Source: Pseudomonas asiatica
GTDB lineage: Bacteria; Pseudomonadota; Gammaproteobacteria; Pseudomonadales; Pseudomonadaceae
Assembly: GCF_009932335.1 (NCBI RefSeq)
Contig: NZ_BLJF01000001.1
Location: 620,001 to 684,000 of the forward strand
Reading direction: 5' to 3'
Length of the DNA stretch: 64,000 nucleotides
Shown piece by piece: positions 22,273 to 33,349 of this stretch. The notes beneath the pieces were generated by a model. The model made no database searches, was not told the origin of the DNA, and saw nothing but the letters and a program-made list of their open reading frames with translations. Position 1 is the first letter of the stretch; each line of letters opens with the position of its first letter. Position numbers and translations under genes: made by a program.

Positions 22273-22288
22273 GGGGGGGGGGGGGGGG
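22273..22288. repeat. Run of 16 G
   Basis: An uninterrupted 16-base G tract in the repeat island, outside any recognised gene. Tracts of this length are prone to slippage and to sequencing error. Confidence 0.9.
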
Positions 22289-22404
22289 CTGTGGTCTGGC
22301 CCATGTTGCCAGTACTTGCACGATCCCCTTGTGAAGCGGCCCTGTGTCGCGAAAAGCCTGCTCTCAACAGGCCGGTACCTGGCTTCGAAGCAGGCAGCAT
22401 CTCT

Positions 22405-22615
22405 TGTGGGAGATTGCCCAGCCCTTTCGGGCTGCGCTGTCGCGCAGAGAACAATTATCGCTCGTCTGACGCGTTCCTTGTAGGAGCAGCCTTGTGCTGC
22501 GAAGGGGTCGGTACAAGCAACAGATAGGCTTTGTCAGTACCGGCCTCTTCGCAGCACAAGGCTGCTCCTACAGAACCTCGCCGAACCAATGAGTCATGTG
22601 TTGTTCTATGAGAGC
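22405..22615 (+). repeat. 211-bp long repeat, copy 1
   Basis: This stretch matches the reverse complement of 59655-59865 over its full length, with nine mismatches and no gaps by eye. It contains a GTAGGAGCAGCC-type REP palindrome (about 22481-22576) and unique flanks, so the match goes beyond the common REP unit. Confidence 0.9.
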
Positions 22616-22805
22616 GGCCCGCGAAGCAGGCGACGCGATGGATGGCACTGGCTACGCCGGTGTTGGCCTTTAGGCAAGTGGTGTATCGCAGGGCAGGAAT
22701 AAGTGGCCCGAAACAAACGTAGGGGCGAAAGCAGCACGCGATGCGTCGCGCGGGCCGCGCTCGAACTCCAGGCGCCACCCCTCTGCCGGCAAGCCTGCAC
22801 CGACC

Positions 22806-23399
22806 CTACCGAACAGCCGATGCCTCGCGCGAAGTATCGACTGCCGAGCTCATCCCCAGTGTTTTGACGTCGGCTGCCGAAGGGGTGAAGGTCACGGTAT
22901 AGCGGCTCAGGTCACTTTCGTTTCGCTGAAAATGCACTGCGACTCGCTTGCCTTCCCATGAGATGGTCTTCATCTCATAAGAAGCGCCAGAGCTTAACTG
23001 AATTCGACGGCTCAGGCTTGAGCTGGGCTGCCCGAGGGTGTCGGTCAGGAAATCATCGACCAGTTCCAGGCTGCTGGCATTGCCGGTCAACATAAGCTGG
23101 CTGATTGCACCGTTCTTCAGCGCCGCGAAGAGCTGATATCCCGAGTTGATCGGAATGTAGGGCAGCCCATGGATCTCATACCGCTCCGGGTCCGAAGTGC
23201 TGGTCCGGCATAGTGTCGATTGGCGAGGGCTATTGTCGGGGCATTCGGCGACTTGGGCTTTGAAGTCGCCTTGAAACGGAACGCCTAGAAACCCAGAGGG
23301 CTCATTGTCCCAGGATTGGGCCTGGGGAGAGGATTGAGCGAAGGCGCCAGGGGCTGCCACCAGGGTCGCCAGAGCGAGCGAAAGGGGGATTATCCGCAT
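22806..23399 (-). CDS. Secreted protein of unknown function
   Basis: A 197-residue protein with a clear Sec signal peptide (residues 1-21, MRIIPLSLALATLVAAPGAFA) and no further membrane segment, so it is likely periplasmic. Two cysteines in the mature part (AECPD and TLCRT) could form a disulfide. I do not recognise a family. The start is ATG 23399 behind AAGGAT. It is transcribed toward the repeat island and away from ihfB, in the accessory stretch between rpsA and ihfB. Confidence 0.75.
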   Translation of the reverse strand: MRIIPLSLALATLVAAPGAFAQSSPQAQSWDNEPSGFLGVPFQGDFKAQVAECPDNSPRQSTLCRTSTSDPERYEIHGLPYIPINSGYQLFAALKNGAISQLMLTGNASSLELVDDFLTDTLGQPSSSLSRRIQLSSGASYEMKTISWEGKRVAVHFQRNESDLSRYTVTFTPSAADVKTLGMSSAVDTSREASAVR

Positions 23400-23755
23400 A
23401 AACGATCCTTGTGAGTACGACTCAACGAGCAAGGTAAATAGGCATTTTGCAATCCGCTTTGGGTTGGATCAAAGCAGGTGCGTCCTACTCGCGATTATGA
23501 CAAATCCTACAAGGCTTAGGTGTGTCACGGTGGCGATTTTCAGTTATACGCCAAGCACCTTTCCGCTTTGTGACATGCCCGGCACTTGCAACGAGGGGTG
23601 GCCCGGCGCCGCAGAGCGTGGTTGTGAGGCTTGTTTCGTGATAATCCAATCTTGAATTTTTTTCTTAAGTCAAGAACCACCCTGTTCAAATCTCTCCGAG
23701 CGTGCTACAACCTGATTAAGCAATGATCTAGCTGCTTGATAACGAAGGGAAAAAT
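23400..23755. other. Divergent intergenic region upstream of ihfB
   Basis: This 356-bp AT-richer region should hold promoters for ihfB and the secreted-protein gene. No gene is seen: a short open frame at 23464-23655 has no ribosome site or protein-like composition. Confidence 0.6.
23729..23741 (-). promoter_or_regulatory. Possible IHF-binding site before ihfB
   Basis: On the minus strand it reads TATCAAGCAGCTA, one mismatch from the core consensus WATCAANNNNTTR. It ends 14 bp before the ihfB start, where binding could repress. IHF autoregulation is known in enterobacteria; the site here is unproven. Confidence 0.3.
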
Positions 23756-24055
23756 ATGACGAAGTCGGAGCTGATCGAACGTATTGTCACCCATCAGGGG
23801 CTGCTCTCGTCCAAGGACGTGGAGCTGGCCATCAAGACCATGCTTGAGCAGATGTCACAATGCCTTGCCACCGGCGATCGCATCGAGATCCGCGGTTTTG
23901 GCAGCTTCTCGCTGCACTATCGTGCCCCTCGCGTAGGCCGTAACCCGAAGACCGGCCAGTCGGTCAGCCTTGAAGGCAAGTTCGTGCCGCACTTCAAGCC
24001 CGGCAAGGAGTTGCGCGATCGGGTCAATGAAGAAGAACATGAGGCCCACACCTGA
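23756..24055 (+). CDS. ihfB: Integration host factor subunit beta
   Basis: A 99-residue DNA-bending protein of the HU/IHF family. The N-terminus [10 protein letters not shown], the beta-arm GRNPKTG with its proline, and [12 protein letters not shown] are diagnostic of the beta subunit. With IhfA it bends DNA at specific sites and is a global regulator. The start is ATG 23756 behind GAAGGGA. It marks the conserved left border of the O-antigen locus in pseudomonads; lapA follows 19 bp downstream. Confidence 0.97.
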   Translation: MTKSELIERIVTHQGLLSSKDVELAIKTMLEQMSQCLATGDRIEIRGFGSFSLHYRAPRVGRNPKTGQSVSLEGKFVPHFKPGKELRDRVNEEEHEAHT

Positions 24056-24074
24056 TTCCACAAGGAGCAATCTG

Positions 24075-24338
24075 ATGCGTAACCTCAAGCGTGCCCTGGC
24101 GGCGCTGTTCGTGCTGCTGTTGGCGGCTGTGGTGCTGTTCTTCGTGCTGGAGAACCAGCAAACCGTCTCGTTGGTCCTGTTCGGTTGGGCAGCCCCGGCC
24201 ATGCCGGTCGCCGTGCTGGTCCTGGCTGCCTTGGTTATTGGCCTGGCTATCGGGCCGTTGCTGGGTGCCTACGGCGTGCAGCGCAGCAAGCGCAAGATTC
24301 GCGCATCGGCACGCCAGGCCGCGTTAAACGGCAATTAA
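24075..24338 (+). CDS. LapA-domain inner-membrane protein
   Basis: An 87-residue protein with two hydrophobic helices (about 5-27 and 40-64) separated by ENQQTVSLVLFGW, the signature of the LapA/DUF1049 family, and a basic C-terminus. The E. coli homologue (YciS/LapA) works with LapB on lipopolysaccharide assembly and LpxC control; lapB is not adjacent here. The start is ATG 24075 behind AAGGAG. It is probably cotranscribed with ihfB. This LapA is unrelated to the large adhesin of the same name in P. putida. Confidence 0.85.
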   Translation: MRNLKRALAALFVLLLAAVVLFFVLENQQTVSLVLFGWAAPAMPVAVLVLAALVIGLAIGPLLGAYGVQRSKRKIRASARQAALNGN

Positions 24339-24439
24339 TGAAAGCGCCTACAAACTGTAGGGCGGCGTCATCTATGCACGCAGCCAGTGAGATGGAGTAA
24401 TAGGCATCCATTCAGCGGCCCAGGCGAGCGTGCAGCACT

Positions 24440-25867
24440 ATGCAATTCCCCAGCATTTCCCATCACGGTGGTACCCGCGGCGTAACCGGCTCATGCCACC
24501 AGCTCCATCTGGATTTAAACACCAGCTTGCTGGTGGATTGCGGCCTGGAGCAGGGTGCCGAGGCGGCTCCGGGCGCAGGCTCACTGCCTCTCGGTTTTGA
24601 GGTTCAGGGTATCCAGGCCCTGGTGATCACGCATGTGCATCTTGACCATGTCGGGCGCATACCGGCACTGCTTGCCGCAGGTTATCGCGGCCCCATCCTT
24701 TGCAGTGAGCCTTCGGCAAAGCTACTGCCGCTGATACTGGAGGATGCCTACAAGCTGGCTATCAGCAGCGAGCCTGCCCATGTGGCGCGATACCTCGAAT
24801 TCATCGACGACCTGATAGTGCCGGTTCCCTTTGGGCAGTGGCATCGAGTGGTCGACAAGTCCGACCTCAAGTGCCAGATCCGTCTGCAGCGCGCTGGGCA
24901 TTTATTGGGCTCTGCTTACGTGGAGTGTGATATCGAGGCACTGGGGCTCAACCAGCGCATCGTCTTTTCTGGCGATCTGGGTCATCAGGGTAATCCACTC
25001 CTGCAGTCGGTACAGTCGCCCGAGCGGGCAGATGTGCTGGTGCTTGAAAGCACCTACGGTGACCGCCTGCACCCGGATCGCAGCAATCGCCAGCAGTTGC
25101 TGGAGCAGGTTATCGACCGCGCCCTGCAGGACCGTGGCACCATCCTGATTCCAGCGTTCAGCTTGGGTCGCACCCAGGAGTTGCTGTTCGAGCTCGAAGA
25201 CATCCTCCACCGCAAGGCATTGCTGGGCGACCCGGGCGTGGTGCCGGGCGATGATGCCTTCGCCTGGTCACAGCTGCCAATCATCCTCGACTCGCCGTTG
25301 GCCCAGCGCATAACTGCCGTCTACCGGCAGTTGCATGGTTACTGGAATGACGAAGCCAAGGCGCGGCTGAGTCAGGGGCGCGACCCGCTTGGGTTTGGCC
25401 AGTTGGTGTGCGTCGATACCCATGCCCGCCATCGGCAGGTGGTGAATTACCTTAAAAGCACCGGGCGGCCGGCGATTGTCATTGCCGGCAATGGCATGTG
25501 CTCGGGTGGGCGCATTGTCGGTTATCTCAAGGCGATGTTGGTGGATCCGCGGCACGAGGTGGTGTTTGTCGGGTATCAGGCCAAAGGCACACCGGGGGCT
25601 GTGATCCAGGCTAGCGAAGGAGCGGAAGGGTTTGTGCAGATTGATCTGGATGGGGGTATGTATGAGGTTCGTGCGAAGGTGGTGACCTTGGGTGGGTATT
25701 CGGGGCATGCGGATCAGGTAGGGTTGGTCAGGTTTGCGCAAGGTTGTAATGCGCGGCGAGTAGTGTTGGTGCATGGGGAGAGGAAGGCGAAGCAGGCACT
25801 GGCTCGAGTGCTGCGGGAAACGTTTGCGCAGGCGGGAAATGAGGTGGTCGTTACAATTGCTGAGTGA
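24440..25867 (+). CDS. Beta-CASP metallo-beta-lactamase RNase
   Basis: A 475-residue protein of the beta-CASP branch of metallo-beta-lactamases (bacterial CPSF73-like). The metal motif is HVHLDH at 65-70, later ligands lie in RAGHLLGSA and FSGDLGH, and the beta-CASP motifs include PAFSLGRTQELL, GGYSGHAD and VHGERKA. Such proteins are RNA nucleases acting in the cytoplasm. It sits between the ihfB pair and wzz; a role in the O-antigen pathway is not suggested by its family. The last 250 bases use more G/T-ending codons than the rest, which may reflect a recombination edge. Confidence 0.85.
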   Translation: MQFPSISHHGGTRGVTGSCHQLHLDLNTSLLVDCGLEQGAEAAPGAGSLPLGFEVQGIQALVITHVHLDHVGRIPALLAAGYRGPILCSEPSAKLLPLILEDAYKLAISSEPAHVARYLEFIDDLIVPVPFGQWHRVVDKSDLKCQIRLQRAGHLLGSAYVECDIEALGLNQRIVFSGDLGHQGNPLLQSVQSPERADVLVLESTYGDRLHPDRSNRQQLLEQVIDRALQDRGTILIPAFSLGRTQELLFELEDILHRKALLGDPGVVPGDDAFAWSQLPIILDSPLAQRITAVYRQLHGYWNDEAKARLSQGRDPLGFGQLVCVDTHARHRQVVNYLKSTGRPAIVIAGNGMCSGGRIVGYLKAMLVDPRHEVVFVGYQAKGTPGAVIQASEGAEGFVQIDLDGGMYEVRAKVVTLGGYSGHADQVGLVRFAQGCNARRVVLVHGERKAKQALARVLRETFAQAGNEVVVTIAE

Positions 25868-26085
25868 CCGCTGGGCGGGAGGCTCGCAGTCTGTAAAAAA
25901 ATAAGGAACTTCCGTGGTCAGATCCCCTCTATTAATGGTTAATTCCAAGTGATTGAAAGGTGGCGAGCAGAATGGCAAATTGCCGCTACGCTTGATTCGA
26001 GGGGGTGGGGCGGCTTTTTCTTGAGCCTGGAGGTGACGCCCCTTGTGTTGAAGTAATCAGACGGACCCAAGGAAAAAAAGACTAA

Positions 26086-27150
26086 ATGCGCAATGAACGC
26101 GAGCGCCTGAGTAGTAGCGACGACATTGACCTGATTGAACTTGTACAGGGGGTTTGGCGGCAAAAGATCTGGGTGGGGCTGGTTGCGGTGCCGGTGATTG
26201 CTTTGGGGTTGGCTTATGTCATGCTGGTTTCGCCGGTGTATGAGGCGAAGCTTTATATTCAACCTCCTTCCCAGAACGAGATTGCCCAACTCAACTACGG
26301 TCGTGGGGAGGGAACAGGTCTCGCGCCGCTCAGTGCCAAGGAGGTGTACAGCATCTATCTCAAAGCCCTTCAGTCTGAAGCAGTACGAGACAAATTTTTC
26401 CGCAGCGCCTTTCTTCCTATGCTGACCGAAGAAGAGCGGGGTGGTTCTCGCGACGCCTTGTATGCTCAGTTCAACGGCATGCTGAAAGTAGCCCTGGCTG
26501 GCAAGGACATGCCTGATCGTTATGTGCTGACGGCGAGCCTGGAAGACCCGCGCCTTGCGGCGACCTGGGTTTCGAATTATGCCGAAATGGCTGCGGAGCG
26601 AGCAAAAAACGAGTTGCTGAGCGGCGCTCGTAGTGACATGTCGATCATGGCCGATAACCTTGATCAGCAGATTAGGGCTGCGCGGGCCACTGCCAGCAAT
26701 CAGCGTGTGGATCAGATTGCCCAGCTCAAGGAGGCGCTGCGAGTTGCCCGGTCGATTGGCCTGGAAAAGCCACCGATCATTTCCGATACTCTGTCCAATG
26801 AAGTGTCTGCCGGTATGAACGGGGCTCTCACTTACATGCGCGGGACCAAAGCACTGGAGGCAGAAATCGCCAACCTGGAATCGCGCTCATCGAACGACCC
26901 TTTCATACAGAATTTGCGTGAAAAGCAGGAGAAACTCAGTTTCTTACGCACGTTGAAGGTCGACCCTTCCTTGGTTGCAATGTATCAGCAGGATGGCGCT
27001 GTTTCCCAGCCTGACAAGCCGATTAAGCCGCGAAAAGCCATCATCATGCTGCTATCGGCTTTGGTGGGTGTTGGTCTTGGTGTGGTGGTGGCCCTGGGGC
27101 GGGACATGTGGTGCAGGCGCAGGGCGACGAGTGGTAGGGAACTTCCCTGA
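26086..27150 (+). CDS. wzz: O-antigen chain-length determinant Wzz (first copy)
   Basis: A 354-residue polysaccharide co-polymerase. It has a transmembrane helix near 32-52, a large periplasmic domain with coiled-coil character, and a second helix near 315-335 preceded by the proline-rich DKPIKPRKA motif typical of Wzz. It works with Wzy at the inner membrane to set O-chain length. The start is ATG 26086. The 218 bp before it hold no gene. A second Wzz follows after 152 bp. Confidence 0.9.
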   Translation: MRNERERLSSSDDIDLIELVQGVWRQKIWVGLVAVPVIALGLAYVMLVSPVYEAKLYIQPPSQNEIAQLNYGRGEGTGLAPLSAKEVYSIYLKALQSEAVRDKFFRSAFLPMLTEEERGGSRDALYAQFNGMLKVALAGKDMPDRYVLTASLEDPRLAATWVSNYAEMAAERAKNELLSGARSDMSIMADNLDQQIRAARATASNQRVDQIAQLKEALRVARSIGLEKPPIISDTLSNEVSAGMNGALTYMRGTKALEAEIANLESRSSNDPFIQNLREKQEKLSFLRTLKVDPSLVAMYQQDGAVSQPDKPIKPRKAIIMLLSALVGVGLGVVVALGRDMWCRRRATSGRELP

Positions 27151-27302
27151 TAGGAAAGCATCGCTAAGTGTTGTTGCTGCTTGCGGAAGGTGTAACAATA
27201 GCCTTTCGTCGCCGATGACATGGAAAGCTGGAAGAGCGAGCACGACACGCTGATCCGTCCTGCCTGTCTTGGTTAACCCACCGTTACAGACAGGCAATTA
27301 TT

Positions 27303-28667
27303 GTGAATAGCGTTGCACGCCCCTCCTCCATGGCTGTTTCAGGCGAAATCGACCTTTTCGGCGTTTTGCGCACTATCTGGCATAGGCGTTTGCTAATTGT
27401 TGCCATTGGGGGAGTCTGCGCCCTCGTCGGTGCTGCAGTCGCCTACACCATCACGCCTGTGTACGAGGCGTCCACTAGTTTGAGGCCAGTCGCCCTTAAT
27501 CAGCTGGACGCCTTGAATCGGTCAGAAATCTATTCGTTGCCGCCGGCGGAAGCACTCAAGAGAGTCGGTGCAGCGCTGAACTCTTACAGTGCTCGGCTGG
27601 ACTTCTTTCGTTCCAGGCCGGATCTCATCAATACATTTCAGGATGAAGGTCAAAGTATCGAACAGGCGTTTGAGGACTTCAATCGTGAAGCTCTCGGCGT
27701 AGCTTTGGCCGACCCGAAAAAAAACGATGTAATGAGCGATTTTATCGGGTTAAAAATGCTCTATGAGAAAGGCGTAAATGGCGCGGCCATTCTCAACGAC
27801 TTCGTCGATTATGCCATTGAGCGAGAGCGCAGCCAGTTGTCCAAGGATATGCAGATTATTTTGGCCAACCGCTTGGCAGAGGTAGACAAGAAGCTGAATT
27901 CCGCAGTGTTGGAATATGAGGCTGGGAATGAAAGCCGTATCGCCCGCCTCGAAGAGGCAGATGCGATCAAGCGTGCGCAGCTCAGTGATGAGCTTAAGGC
28001 CTTGCGCGTTCAGTTGAAATTGAGCCGCGAAGCGCGCCTGGCCAAGCTTGAGGAGGCTATCACCGTTGCACGAGGGCTCGGTTTGAAAAAACCTTCGACC
28101 CCCTCCCTGATGGCTGATGAAGGCTCGGTAAATGGCAACATTATCCGTACCGAAGTAAACGGTAGGCCGGTGCCGCTGTATTTCATGGGGACCGAAGTGC
28201 TCGAAGCCGAGCGTGCTGCATTGCGCAAGCGTAGTTCAGATGACTTCGTCGAGCCGAGGGTCGGGCAGATTCGCAAGGAGCTCATCCTGCTTTCGACCAA
28301 CCGCGAAGTCCAGGCAATCAAGGCTCGGGCGAGCGAAGCAGCATTTTTGGAGGGGGTCGAAGCGCTTCGCGTGGAGCGTGCGCGCTTGCAAGCCATCGAT
28401 ACCCAGTTGCAGGGGCTGCACCTGGTGAATATTGATCAGCGTGCGGTACCCTCCATCAAGCCGCTGAAGCCACGCAAAGCACTCATCGTGCTGATTGCAT
28501 TTGTCGGCGGCTTGTTGCTCGGAACGGTCGCTGCCCTGCTGCGGAGCGCTTTCAAGGATCATGTAAGACAGCTGCGAGTTCTTGAAGTCGAGGGTTCGGC
28601 GCATCGCATCCTGCCTGAGGGTTTGGCGGAGCAGAGCCATATCCGGGTGGGTGAGGCCCAAGCTTGA
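27303..28667 (+). CDS. wzz2: Second Wzz-type chain-length determinant
   Basis: A 454-residue Wzz-family protein, about 100 residues longer than the first copy. It has helices near 30-50 and 395-417, the proline motif IKPLKPRKA before the second helix, and a longer coiled-coil (about 185-260) in the periplasmic domain. Longer Wzz proteins such as P. aeruginosa Wzz2 specify very long chains, so the pair may give two chain-length modes; this is an inference. The start is GTG 27303. It has moderate similarity to the first copy, not a recent duplication. Confidence 0.85.
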   Translation: MNSVARPSSMAVSGEIDLFGVLRTIWHRRLLIVAIGGVCALVGAAVAYTITPVYEASTSLRPVALNQLDALNRSEIYSLPPAEALKRVGAALNSYSARLDFFRSRPDLINTFQDEGQSIEQAFEDFNREALGVALADPKKNDVMSDFIGLKMLYEKGVNGAAILNDFVDYAIERERSQLSKDMQIILANRLAEVDKKLNSAVLEYEAGNESRIARLEEADAIKRAQLSDELKALRVQLKLSREARLAKLEEAITVARGLGLKKPSTPSLMADEGSVNGNIIRTEVNGRPVPLYFMGTEVLEAERAALRKRSSDDFVEPRVGQIRKELILLSTNREVQAIKARASEAAFLEGVEALRVERARLQAIDTQLQGLHLVNIDQRAVPSIKPLKPRKALIVLIAFVGGLLLGTVAALLRSAFKDHVRQLRVLEVEGSAHRILPEGLAEQSHIRVGEAQA

Positions 28668-28957
28668 GCCCTATTTGCATGATGCTGTTTTAATAGCATT
28701 TTGGCTGTAGCACGCCCCCGGAAAACTCCGATGGATTGCCGCAGCCTAACCGCCTATGATTGTGGCTCCTTTCATTGATGGCAGCCACTGGGCCGCTCCC
28801 TGGGCGAATGTGAGTGGGCGCTTTTTGCTCGGCAGTGAGCCTAATGCACGCTGCCGCCGAATGGATTCATTCGGCTGGCGAATGAGTCGAAGAAGGTCCA
28901 ATAACCCGTTATGCAGTCGCGGAAACGGGCAGGTATATTCAAGGTGAGTTGGGAAGC

Positions 28958-31293
<2,336 letters not shown>

Positions 31294-31355
31294 CACAGCA
31301 GTGATACCGGGCGGCCTGCAGGCCGCCTTTCCTCGCGTAATATTCCTGCAAGGTC

Positions 31356-33349
31356 TTGGCCAGCTTGTCTAACAACAATGAAACATTGTCGCAGAACTTG
31401 AACTCGTTACGCTCGCGTAAGGACATGCGGCTGGACGTTCAAGGTTTGCGTGCGGTAGCGGTCCTGGCCGTTCTTGCGTACCACATGAATAGCACATGGC
31501 TGCCGGCGGGGTTCGTCGGCGTCGATGTGTTTTTCGTCATCTCGGGTTTCATCATTACGGCGCTACTGACGGAGCCGGGGCAGAAGATCCACCTGGCAGC
31601 CTTCTACCTGAACCGTATCAAACGCATTGTTCCCGCGTACGCCGTCATGCTGGCGCTTGTCAGCGTGGTGTCGTCAATGCTGTTTCTGACAGCGGACTTC
31701 GAGTTTTTCCATCAGAGCTTGAAGTCGGCAGCCATCTTTGCCAGCAACCTTTATTTCGCGGATTTTGGTAGCTATTTTGCGCCTCGTGCAGAAGAGCTGC
31801 CGCTGCTGCATACCTGGTCGCTCGCGATAGAGATGCAGTTCTATCTGTTCTTCCCCCTCCTGTTGCTGTGTTTGCCACGCTCTTGGCGTCTGCCCGGCCT
31901 CTCGCTATTAGCGGCCATTCTGTTCGTGTGGAGCAGCAAGAAAGTGCTGGCGGGCGGGCAGGGCAGCGAGTACTTCTTGCTCCTTGCTCGTGTGCCTGAA
32001 TTCCTGGTGGGGGGGGTAGTGGCCCTTGGCCTGCGAAACCGTGAAATACCCGCACCTGTTTCGGCGCTTTTCGGCTTGCTGGGCTTGGGCTTGCTTGCAG
32101 CCAGCTTTGTACTGATCGATAAAACTCAATTCCCGGGTTTATGGTCGCTTGCACCCTGCATTGGTACGGCTCTGGTGATCGCGGCGCGGCGGGGGCCGAT
32201 CAACAACCTCCTGTCCATCCCTGGGTTGGTATGGGTTGGTGGCATTTCCTACTCCCTGTACCTGTGGCATTGGCCGGTCTTGGCGCTCATTCGCTATTAC
32301 ATAGGACAGTACGAACTAAGCGGCCAGTGGCTACCAGTCGCTTTGGTAGCTTCGTTTGCCCTGGCCTGGCTTTCCTATCGATTTGTAGAGCAGCCGGCGC
32401 GCAGATTGGTTGGTGTACGACGCTTGGCGCCGAGCTTTGCGCTCGGAGTGGTCGGCATCGCTTTGGTTGCCCTGCTGAGTGCCAGGTACAACCCGCTGAT
32501 GGTTGGCCCGGTGCCGGTCGAGCAGGCTCGCTATGCAGCACCTGAACTGATTTGCCATGGGCAGCAGGTGGGCGAATGCAAGCGGGGCCTGGCCGGCGCC
32601 GTCCCTTCGATTCTGGTAATTGGTGACAGCCACGCCGCTCAGTTGAACTACTTCTTTGATCAGGCCGGCACCGAACAGGGCGTTGCTTATCGCGTCCTTA
32701 CTGCAAGCAGTTGTGTACCCATCCCGGGCTTCGACGTGGAGCGCCTCCCTGATTACGCCCAACAAGCTTGTCGCTCGCAGATCGCGTCCTTACTGCAAGC
32801 AGTTGTGTACCCATCCCGGGCTTCGACGTGGAGCGCCTCCCTGATTACGCCCAACAAGCTTGTCGCTCGCAGATCATTGCGGTGAAACAGGCACTGGTGA
32901 CAATGGACAAAGTGATCATCGCAGGCATGTGGCAATACCAGATGCCAAGCCCGGCATTTGTAAAAGCGCTTCAGGCGTTCCTGGATGATGCTACAACAGC
33001 TCACAAGCAGGTCGTGATCTTGGGGCAGGTGCCCATGTTCCGTTCTGATGTTCAAAGGGTACGCAGGTTCAGGGAGCTTGGGTTACCGGCCACCCTGGCC
33101 TTCAATGATGAGTGGCGGGTTGCCAACCAGCAGGTGGAAATGCTCGCTGCGGGTAGGGCTGGTGTGCACTTTGTGGACTTCTCCAATTCAGGCTTTTTTG
33201 CTGACGCACCCTATGAGCATGGAGAGCTTATCTACCAGGATACCCACCATCTGAATGAAATCGGCGCGCGTCGCTACGGGCACTTTGCAGGCGGGCAGCT
33301 ACAACGGTTGTTCGATCAAACTCAATCCAGCGTGAGTCTCAAGCAATGA
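31356..33349 (+). pseudogene. wbpC: O-antigen acetyltransferase WbpC, split by 92-bp duplication
   Basis: The gene encodes an acyltransferase-3 membrane domain (His in VLAYHMN; VDVFFVISGF) fused to a C-terminal SGNH domain (GDSH at 423-426; DTHHLNEIG). A perfect 92-bp tandem duplication at 32689-32872 shifts the frame after about residue 476, and the product stops at 32885 after 509 residues, without the SGNH DxxH residues. Removing one unit restores a 633-residue frame, near the length of P. aeruginosa WbpC. The intact stop would overlap the wbpD start (ATGA), so truncation could also lower wbpD translation. The start, TTG 31356, is uncertain; ATG 31425 is possible. Confidence 0.9.
32689..32872. 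repeat. Perfect 92-bp tandem duplication in wbpC
   Basis: Units 32689-32780 and 32781-32872 are identical. The first three bases ATC also follow the second unit, consistent with an origin at 3-bp microhomology. The unit length is not a multiple of three, so copy number toggles the frame. Confidence 0.97.

Larger units (their letters stand above)
21913..22805. repeat. REP-rich non-coding island
   Basis: About 0.9 kb with no credible gene. It contains REP palindromes at 22000-22069 and 22151-22235, a 16-G run at 22273-22288, one 211-bp copy of a long repeat at 22405-22615, and degenerate REP halves up to 22790. Reading frames here are shadows of the repeats. Confidence 0.8.

Noticed and set aside
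21913..22805. CRISPR array or insertion-sequence end in the repeat-rich stretch
   Set aside because: Repeats are inverted REP palindromes of varying length without regular spacing, and no transposase fragment is visible.
23464..23655. Short open frame (63 codons) upstream of ihfB
   Set aside because: No ribosome site, start or protein-like composition; the region is better explained as the ihfB promoter region.
28681..28713. GGCTGTAG before wbpA as an ops/JUMPstart element, and a nearby ATGCT/AGCAT hairpin as a wzz2 terminator
   Set aside because: It differs from the ops core GGCGGTAG, lacks the rest of the JUMPstart sequence, and the hairpin stem is only about five pairs without a T run.
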